Positions 14,502 to 19,948 of a DNA stretch of 19,948 nucleotides are shown here, piece after piece (position 1 is the stretch's first letter; every line of letters begins with the position of its first letter). The stretch is from Acidobacteria subdivision 2 bacterium RH1 MAG20 (GTDB taxonomy: Bacteria > Acidobacteriota > Terriglobia > Terriglobales > Acidobacteriaceae). A model generated the notes under the pieces. That model made no database searches, was not told where the DNA came from, and saw only the letters and a list, made by a program, of their open reading frames with translations. The position numbers and the translations under genes were made by a program. The DNA is taken from the NCBI GenBank assembly GCA_002197545.1, contig NFUO01000514.1, positions 1 to 19,948 of the forward strand, written 5' to 3'.

Positions 14502-16562
14502 ATGATCAAGTCTTTCAGGATATTTCTGGTGTTGAGCAGCGGTCTATGCCTTGGCCAGTCATCCACCCCGGCGAATACGGCCTCTGCGCCAACATCCGTG
14601 CCCAAAAAGCTGGTGAGCTTCGACCTTTCCGCGATTGATAAGACCGCCGATCCCTGCACCGACTTCTACGAGTACGCCTGCGGCAACTGGAAGAAGCACA
14701 ATCCCATTCCCGGCGATCAGACGCGCTGGGGGCGGTTTAATGAGCTGGCGGAGCGCAACAATTATCTGCTGTACCAGGACCTGAAGGCAGCGGCGGATGC
14801 TCCAAAGACTCCGCTGCAGAAAAAATATGGGGACTACTTCGCGGCGTGCATGAATGTGGATCTGGCAAACCAACTTGGCGCTAAGCCGATTGAGCCGGCC
14901 CTGAAGACCATCGCCGCATGGAATGACAAGAAGACCCTCGCCACTCTGCTGGGAGAGATGGAAGACAAATATGCAGTTGGGTTCTTCTTCAACTTTGGAT
15001 CGGAGCAGGACCAGAAGGACTCGACCAGACAGATCGGCGCGGTCGACCAGGGCGGTCTGGGCCTGCCGGACCGCGACTATTACCTGAACCAGGATGAGCG
15101 CTCCAGGACTCTCCGCGAACAATATGTGGCACATGTGACAAAGATGTTTGTCCTACTGGGCGATACGCCGGAGCGCGCAGCAGCAGAGGCGAAGGATGTG
15201 ATGACAGTGGAGACGGCTTTGGCCGAAGGCTCCATGCCGCGTGTGGACCGGCGAAATCCTGCGAACGTCTACCACGTGATGACGATTGCCCAGTTGCAGA
15301 CCATGACTCCGTATTTCAATTGGGAGGTTTACCTCAAGGCGAAAAAAGAGGGCTCCCTGGAGACAGCCAACGTTGTGTCGCCCGGGTTCTTTAAGGCGAT
15401 GCAGCAACAGATCGCCGCTGCTGGCATCGACGCGCTGAAGAGCTACATGCGCTGGCATACGGTCCATCGATTTGCGTCGAACCTGAGCGAGCCTTTCGTC
15501 CAGGAGAACTTCAACTTCTACGCCGCGACGCTGGCCGGGCAGAAGGAGATCACCCCGCGATGGAAGCGCTGCACCGCTGCGACCGACCATGCGCTGGGCG
15601 AAGCCGTGGGGCAGGATTGGGTCGCAAGGAACTTCCCGCCGGCTGCGAAGGACAATATGGAGAAGCTCGTCCATGCGCTGGAGGTTGCGCTCGGCCAGGA
15701 CATTCAGCATCTCGACTGGATGAGCGACACGACCAAGATCCAGGCGCAGAAGAAGCTCGAAGCCTTTCGCGACAAGATCGGCTATCCCGAGAAGTGGCGC
15801 GATTATTCGACATTAATTGTCAAGCGGGACGACCCCGTAGGCAACGCCGAGCGCTCCAGCGCCTTTGCTGACCGCCACGATCTGAATAAAATCGGCAAGC
15901 CCGTCGATGAGAAAGAGTGGGACATGACGCCGCCCACCGTGAATGCCTACTACAATCCGGCGATGAACGACATCAACTTTCCTGCCGGAATCCTGCAGCC
16001 CCCGTTCTACGACTTCAAGCTTGACCCGGCAGTAAACTTCGGTGGAATCGGCATCGTCATCGGCCACGAGATGACGCACGGCTTCGACGACCAGGGCAGC
16101 CAGTACGACGCTCAAGGCAATGTGCGGAGCTGGTGGACACCGGAGGACAAAAAGAAGTTCGACGAGCGCACCGACTGCGAGGTAAAGGAGTACGGCAACT
16201 TCGAGGTGGCTCCCGGCCAGAAGCTGAATGGCCGATTGACGCTAGGTGAAAACACGGCTGACAACGGCGGTCTACGCATCGCCTACGCCGCGCTGATGAG
16301 CACTCTGGCGCAGGAGAATAAGTCGGCGACGGACAAGATCGACGGCTACACTCCGGCACAGCGTTACTTCATCTCCTGGGGGCAGGTCTGGTGCGAGAAC
16401 ACGCGCGAACAGGCTGCCCGGCTCCGCGCAAAAACCGATCCGCATTCGAGCGGTCAGTGGCGCGTCAACGGAAGCGTGCAGAACTTCGATGAGTTCGGCA
16501 AGGCTTTTGGCTGCAAGGTGGACCAGCCGATGATGCCGGAGAACAGTTGCCGAGTCTGGTAA
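14502..16562 (+). CDS. Exported M13-family zinc metallopeptidase (neprilysin-like)
   Basis: A secreted or envelope endopeptidase of family M13 (PepO/neprilysin). ATG 14502 is chosen because AGGAG (14492-14496) precedes it and a signal peptide begins there (MIKSFRIFLVLSSGLCLGQ); the frame opens earlier, at 14403, without a ribosome site. The mature N-terminal signature DPCTDFYEYACGNWKKHNPI is present. The catalytic zinc motif is HEMTH (H522, E523, H526), followed by GFDDQGSQYD, with the third ligand E583 in GENTADNGGL and D587. The substrate-binding NAYYNP precedes the zinc site, and the chain ends in CRVW as the family requires. At 686 residues it is full length. It lies between two terminators and is probably monocistronic. 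Natural substrates are unknown. Confidence 0.96.
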   Translation: MIKSFRIFLVLSSGLCLGQSSTPANTASAPTSVPKKLVSFDLSAIDKTADPCTDFYEYACGNWKKHNPIPGDQTRWGRFNELAERNNYLLYQDLKAAADAPKTPLQKKYGDYFAACMNVDLANQLGAKPIEPALKTIAAWNDKKTLATLLGEMEDKYAVGFFFNFGSEQDQKDSTRQIGAVDQGGLGLPDRDYYLNQDERSRTLREQYVAHVTKMFVLLGDTPERAAAEAKDVMTVETALAEGSMPRVDRRNPANVYHVMTIAQLQTMTPYFNWEVYLKAKKEGSLETANVVSPGFFKAMQQQIAAAGIDALKSYMRWHTVHRFASNLSEPFVQENFNFYAATLAGQKEITPRWKRCTAATDHALGEAVGQDWVARNFPPAAKDNMEKLVHALEVALGQDIQHLDWMSDTTKIQAQKKLEAFRDKIGYPEKWRDYSTLIVKRDDPVGNAERSSAFADRHDLNKIGKPVDEKEWDMTPPTVNAYYNPAMNDINFPAGILQPPFYDFKLDPAVNFGGIGIVIGHEMTHGFDDQGSQYDAQGNVRSWWTPEDKKKFDERTDCEVKEYGNFEVAPGQKLNGRLTLGENTADNGGLRIAYAALMSTLAQENKSATDKIDGYTPAQRYFISWGQVWCENTREQAARLRAKTDPHSSGQWRVNGSVQNFDEFGKAFGCKVDQPMMPENSCRVW

Positions 16563-16582
16563 TTCGTCAGCATCAAGGCAAG

Positions 16583-16610
16583 GCCCCGGGCTGCCTCCTG
16601 GGGCTTTTTT
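16583..16610 (+). terminator. Intrinsic terminator after the M13 peptidase gene
   Basis: GCCCC (16583-16587) pairs with GGGGC (16600-16604), and six T follow directly (16605-16610). The stem is short but GC-rich, and the hairpin lies 20 bases after the stop codon. Confidence 0.75.
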
Positions 16611-16796
16611 GCCGCACAAAACGGGCTGGGGGGAGTAACTGCTGTCCTGTGACCAGAAAGTAGGGCAAGGATTGCGTCCCGGGAAGTGGCATAAACTCGC
16701 AACAGCTTCTACAATTGGCGAAGGAATCGTATCCCTACAGAATTGCTCGCGGCAGAAGGTGATTGGACTAGATCACTGGCGAGGTTAAGGAAGCGC

Positions 16797-18074
16797 ATGA
16801 AGTTGAGCAGGATTGGCCGGATCTCAATGGCCTTGGTAGTATCCGTAGCGATGGGTCTAGGCATGACGGCGTGCGGTGGCGGCACAGTCGGTTTCATGTG
16901 GGTGCTTGGCACGCAGTACAACCAGATCGCCGGCCTCAAGGTCGACGACTTCACGGGCAACCTGACCGAGATGCCGCACCAGCCGTTTACCTCCGGCGGG
17001 GCGAATCCTGTCTCGCTCGTGGTCAAGCCCGGCGGCCGTTATCTTTATGTGGTCAACGAGGGCGTGACGCCGACGTCGGGCAATAATTCGGGGACCCTGG
17101 CCTGCGGCTCCACCAGCAGCATCGCCGAATTCAGCATCGGCGGCGATGGCATTCTGACCTTCCAGCAGTGCTTCCAGAGCCAGGGACAGACACCTGTCTG
17201 GGCATCGATGTCCAGCGACGGCGCCTACCTTTATGTTCTCGACCAGATCGCGCCTGGAACCGACTGCGCTTCGGCGACACCGACGAACTGCCACGGCGAC
17301 ATCACGGTCTTCGCGATCGACAATAACACTGGACGCCTGACGCTGGTGCCGAACCAGCAGGTCAAGAATACGGATGGCACACAGCTCACCTACTTCCCGG
17401 TTGGCAACACGCCGACGATGATGAAGGTTGCCGGTAGCGGATGCCTGTTTACGCTCGATTCGGGCGACCAGACCGTCTTCCCCTACTCCGTGGGTAGCGG
17501 CGGACAGCTCAATCTGCCGGCCAACACGACCATCTCCATAGGACCTAACCGGAGGCTGACCTCCATCAACTCGGGCGGAAGCTATGTATACCTGACGGAC
17601 GCGGCCGCCACAACCGACAGCCCCGGCGGCTACATTCTGCCTTATACCGTAGGCACGGGATGCGCGCTGAACACAGTGACCGGCGGTCAGACGGCGAACC
17701 TGCCGCTGACATCCAATCCAGTGAATACGATGGTGAACGCCAAGAATACCTATCTGTATGTCCTGAACCAGTCCACCTCGAACTCTAACTCGCCCTCCTA
17801 CAGCTCGATCTCGGCCTTCAGAATCGACCAGACTACCGGTTTGCTGACGGAGGTGCCCGATCAGAGCAACCCATATCAATCCGGATCGGGGCCAGTCTGC
17901 ATGGTGGAAGATCCGTCGGGCCAGTATGTCTACACGTCAAACTACGTGGATGGCACGGTGACAGGCTATAGCTTGTACGATCCCGATGGTCGACTCCAGC
18001 CTTTGAGAAGAGGGTCAACCTTTACGGCGACAGGACAGGCAACATGTCTTGCGGTAAGCGGCAATGTTGACTAA
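16797..18074 (+). CDS. Exported beta-propeller (YVTN/lactonase-like) lipoprotein, first of two
   Basis: A 425-residue protein, start ATG 16797 with AAGGA in front. The frame opens upstream without a signal. The leader MKLSRIGRISMALVVSVAMG ends in LGMTAC with Cys 26 as probable lipidation site, although the lipobox is imperfect. The body shows repeated blade motifs such as GGRYLYVVNEG, GAYLYVLDQ, GGSYVYLTDA, NTYLYVLNQS and GQYVYTSNYVDGTVTGYSLY, typical of seven-bladed lactonase/YncE-like propellers. Such proteins often bind or sense ligands at the cell surface; lactonase activity is only suggested by the family name. A close paralogue starts 97 bases downstream with nearly the same leader, so the pair arose by tandem duplication and is likely co-transcribed. 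Confidence 0.85.
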   Translation: MKLSRIGRISMALVVSVAMGLGMTACGGGTVGFMWVLGTQYNQIAGLKVDDFTGNLTEMPHQPFTSGGANPVSLVVKPGGRYLYVVNEGVTPTSGNNSGTLACGSTSSIAEFSIGGDGILTFQQCFQSQGQTPVWASMSSDGAYLYVLDQIAPGTDCASATPTNCHGDITVFAIDNNTGRLTLVPNQQVKNTDGTQLTYFPVGNTPTMMKVAGSGCLFTLDSGDQTVFPYSVGSGGQLNLPANTTISIGPNRRLTSINSGGSYVYLTDAAATTDSPGGYILPYTVGTGCALNTVTGGQTANLPLTSNPVNTMVNAKNTYLYVLNQSTSNSNSPSYSSISAFRIDQTTGLLTEVPDQSNPYQSGSGPVCMVEDPSGQYVYTSNYVDGTVTGYSLYDPDGRLQPLRRGSTFTATGQATCLAVSGNVD

Positions 18075-18171
18075 TTGACGAAGCGTTACAGGACAGGATG
18101 TTCCCATGAATCCTGAGTTTTTCGATACAGCAGAAACGGGCGGAAACGAATTGCCCCGGAGCCAGGTAAGC

Positions 18172-19431
18172 ATGAAGTTGAATAAGATAGGCCGCGGAGC
18201 ATTGGCCTCGATTTTGTCTCTCGCAATTGGACTGGGCGTTACGGCTTGCAGCCGTACCTATGTAGTGGCGTTCGTCTACGCAACGACCTCGAAGCCGTTG
18301 GCTGCCGGTTCGGATGACGGCGGGGTAAGCGCGTATGCTGTCGATTATCAATCCGGCGCACTGACGCCGCTGGCGGATTCTCCGATCACCGCCGGCAAGA
18401 ACCCGGTCACCCTGGTGGCTGCGCCAGCCGGGGCCAATGGGCAGTTTCTCTACGTGATCAACCATGACGACTCCAGCGTGATGGAGTTTGCGATAGGTAC
18501 CGACGGCAAAATATATCTGAAGAACACCTACAACACGACGGGAAGCCTTCCCACCTCGGCGGCGGTCAATGCAGCGGGGACATTCCTGTACGTGGCCAAC
18601 ACCTATCAGAATGGGGCGAACAACACACCGTTGTATTCGACTGCCTCACCTGGTCCGGGCAGCGTGACGATCTTCCCCATCAATTCGGATGGAAGCCTGA
18701 AGACCCCCCTAACGCAAAATGTAGGCAATAATCCGGTGGGCATCGTGGCAAGCCTCGTCAACAACTATGTTTACGTGCTGGACCAGGAAGGCCCCACGAC
18801 CAGCAACCCGCTGGGCGTCGTGCTCGGCTATACGTCCGATGCAACCACCGGCGCGCTGACCCCCACCCCCGGCGGAACGATGGTGCTGAACGGCACGACG
18901 ATTGGCAACGGCTACCCTGCCGGTGTCGTTCCCAGCGCCATTGCCGAAGATCCTTCGGCGCGGTTCGTCTATGTCACCGACCAGGCGACCAATCAGCTCT
19001 ATGGCTATCTGGTTGGCAGCACCGGGCAGCTAACGGCCATGACCAATGGGCCGTTCGCTACAGGCCTGTTCCCGGTGGGCGTCACGGTCGATCCTCGGGG
19101 CAAGTACCTCTATGTCGCAAACTACAACTCCAATACGGTAGGCGCATACGCGATCGACACTGCGATCGGCACGCCGGTTCCGTCGGTTGGCTCGACTTCA
19201 ACGGGCGTCGGCACAGCGCCGACCTGCGTGGCGATTGAGCCGGCGCTGGGCAAGTACCTGTACTCGTCGAACAAGCTGGATGGAACCCTCTCCGGCGAAC
19301 AGCTCGATCCGCATAACGGCGGCCTGACGCCGATCCAGAACACACCCTTCCCCGCTTCTGCGCAGCCCACTTGCGTGGTGGCTGTGGCGAATGGGTCATA
19401 CGGCCACGCAACACAGATCATCAACCCGTAG
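18172..19431 (+). CDS. Exported beta-propeller (YVTN/lactonase-like) lipoprotein, second of two
   Basis: A 419-residue paralogue of the preceding gene. ATG 18172 is chosen because the leader MKLNKIGRGALASILSLAIG aligns with that of the first copy and ends in LGVTAC with Cys 26; an ATG at 18106 in the same frame would add a non-leader-like extension. An AGG-containing site precedes it. Blade motifs include GQFLYVINHDDSSVMEF, GTFLYVANTY, NYVYVLDQEG, RFVYVTDQATNQLYGY, KYLYVANYNSNTVGAY and KYLYSSNKLDGTLSG. The function is unknown beyond a probable envelope-anchored propeller. A strong terminator follows 25 bases after the stop, closing the two-gene unit. Confidence 0.86.
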   Translation: MKLNKIGRGALASILSLAIGLGVTACSRTYVVAFVYATTSKPLAAGSDDGGVSAYAVDYQSGALTPLADSPITAGKNPVTLVAAPAGANGQFLYVINHDDSSVMEFAIGTDGKIYLKNTYNTTGSLPTSAAVNAAGTFLYVANTYQNGANNTPLYSTASPGPGSVTIFPINSDGSLKTPLTQNVGNNPVGIVASLVNNYVYVLDQEGPTTSNPLGVVLGYTSDATTGALTPTPGGTMVLNGTTIGNGYPAGVVPSAIAEDPSARFVYVTDQATNQLYGYLVGSTGQLTAMTNGPFATGLFPVGVTVDPRGKYLYVANYNSNTVGAYAIDTAIGTPVPSVGSTSTGVGTAPTCVAIEPALGKYLYSSNKLDGTLSGEQLDPHNGGLTPIQNTPFPASAQPTCVVAVANGSYGHATQIINP

Positions 19432-19456
19432 AACAGCCTTACTGGATTTGCAAAAG

Positions 19457-19478
19457 CCCCGCGAAAGCGGGGTTTTTT
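19457..19478 (+). terminator. Intrinsic terminator after the propeller pair
   Basis: CCCCGC, a GAAA tetraloop, GCGGGG and six T. The stem is perfect and is extended by A-U pairs at its base. Confidence 0.93.
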
Positions 19479-19865
19479 GTTGCCGCAATTGTGGTGCGCG
19501 CTCTTCACCGTTTTTTCGGGAGTTTCATCCATCGCAGCCTTATTCTGCCTGGATTGGTTTTGGGAAGAACAGGCAACGACAGGGGCAAAGGCGAAATGCG
19601 GGGGTTCTTCCCCTTCGACTCGCTCTGCTCGCTCAGGGCCAGAATGACAGGGATCTTTGGTTGTGCTGGCCTGGAGGTTGGGTTGGGCTTTGGTTGTTTC
19701 GGGATGGGCTTGTTCTGCTTCACCCACCTTAGCGACGATGATGCCGTCGCGAAGATGAGGCACCCGGTCCTGTTCCTGTTCGAGCGGGGGTCTTCTTCGG
19801 GGTGGGTTTGTGGTGGTGAGACCCATGTCCCAGAGTCGGGACCCTTCGGCAAGCTCAGGGCAGGC
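19479..19865. other. Repeat-rich intergenic region without a supported gene
   Basis: Open frames exist on both strands, but they read through repeats and have no ribosome sites or recognisable domains. Low-complexity GGTT/GGGT and TTCTTC-rich tracts are common. GTCCC-AGAGTC-GGGAC forms a small hairpin near 19827-19842. The main content is two related dispersed repeats listed separately. Confidence 0.5.
19611..19650. repeat. Dispersed intergenic repeat, copy 1
   Basis: CCCTTCGACTCGCTCTGCTC followed by GCTCAGGGCCAGAATGACAG. The CCCTTCG...GCTCAGGG framework recurs at 19842-19860 and is of a type known from intergenic DNA of acidobacteria and other GC-rich genomes. The ends CCCT/AGGG can pair. 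Confidence 0.55.
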
Positions 19866-19870
19866 TCAGG
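19842..19870. repeat. Dispersed intergenic repeat, copy 2
   Basis: CCCTTCGGCAAGCTCAGGG followed by CAGGCTCAGG. It shares the CCCTTCG...GCTCAGGG framework with copy 1, and its end overlaps the stop codon of the minus-strand fragment at the window edge. Confidence 0.5.
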
Positions 19871-19948
19871 GGTAGCCGCGGGTGGTGTGGTGGTAGTAGC
19901 AGAACGGTTCGCGGCGCAGGGATGGGCTGCCGCAGCGGCGGCCGTCGA
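19866..19948 (-). CDS. C-terminal 26 codons of a small Cys/His (probable zinc-binding) protein, cut by window edge
   Basis: Reading inward from the right edge on the minus strand gives DGRRCGSPSLRREPFCYYHH, then TTRGYP and a TGA at 19866-19868. The pattern G-x-R-C-G-S-P-x-L-R-x3-F-C-Y-Y-H-H resembles the C-x(n)-CGSPALRG...CYYH core of small acidobacterial hypothetical proteins that probably bind zinc. Only the end is present, so the start, size and role are unknown. Confidence 0.5.
   Translation of the reverse strand, partial: DGRRCGSPSLRREPFCYYHHTTRGYP

Noticed and set aside
16857..17879. 340-residue open frame antisense to the first propeller gene
   Set aside because: It is the complement of a well-supported gene, with no ribosome site or recognisable domain.
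19122..19826. 234-residue minus-strand frame across the terminator and repeats
   Set aside because: It reads through a strong terminator, a dispersed repeat and the second propeller gene in antisense.

Overview
The window looks like a chromosomal segment of an acidobacterium, most likely Terriglobia/Acidobacteriaceae (Granulicella, Edaphobacter or Terriglobus type). This is inferred from the GC-rich coding style, the gene content (class II ribonucleotide reductase, M13 peptidase, repeat-bearing MlaD, tandem beta-propeller lipoproteins) and the intergenic repeats of the 'CCCTTCG...GCTCAGGG' kind. No rRNA, tRNA, CRISPR array or complete insertion sequence was seen.

Left edge (1-1130, minus): the 5' part of a B12-dependent ribonucleotide reductase (nrdJ). 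It has a clear sigma70-type promoter (TTGACA-17-TACTTT) and an NrdR-like palindrome just upstream of the -35.

Accessory island (1386-5111): this is the most interesting part. Its outer ends are debris of a type III restriction-modification locus: a frameshifted N-terminal piece of the Mod methyltransferase on the left and the C-terminal tail of the Res subunit on the right, both on the plus strand and in the usual mod-res order. The middle of that old locus has been replaced by an AT-richer, controller-regulated R-M system. The parts are a C-protein-like XRE regulator (1869-2129); an HNH endonuclease starting in a 4-base overlap with it (2126-2898) and broken by one -1 frameshift near 2646-2650; and a convergent 652-residue gamma-type N6-adenine methyltransferase with its own target-recognition domain (2822-4780). 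Tandem C-boxes lie upstream of the regulator. A third C-box lies on the -10 of the methyltransferase promoter and shares 13 identical bases with the second operator box. The three genes and their operators therefore form one coherent regulatory unit, which in this sequence appears to be methylase-positive and nuclease-defective.

Centre (5197-9093, plus): a secreted amidase-signature enzyme, then a likely operon of a CxxC thioredoxin-fold protein, a beta-carbonic anhydrase and a bestrophin-family channel. The last two overlap by four bases, which suggests linked handling of CO2 and bicarbonate.

Centre-right (9099-12556): minus-strand small membrane protein, CorA-type Mg2+ transporter, MmcQ/YjbR-like protein and an orphan LolD/MacB-type ABC ATPase carrying a 12-bp in-frame duplication. 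A divergent membrane protein of unknown function and an unrecognised minus-strand gene follow.

Right (12705-19431, plus): acpS, an MlaD/MCE lipid-transport protein with five 34-residue repeats, an exported M13 metallopeptidase, and two tandem paralogous beta-propeller lipoproteins. Three terminator-like hairpins separate these. The right edge holds repeat-rich intergenic DNA and the last 26 codons of a small Cys/His protein on the minus strand.
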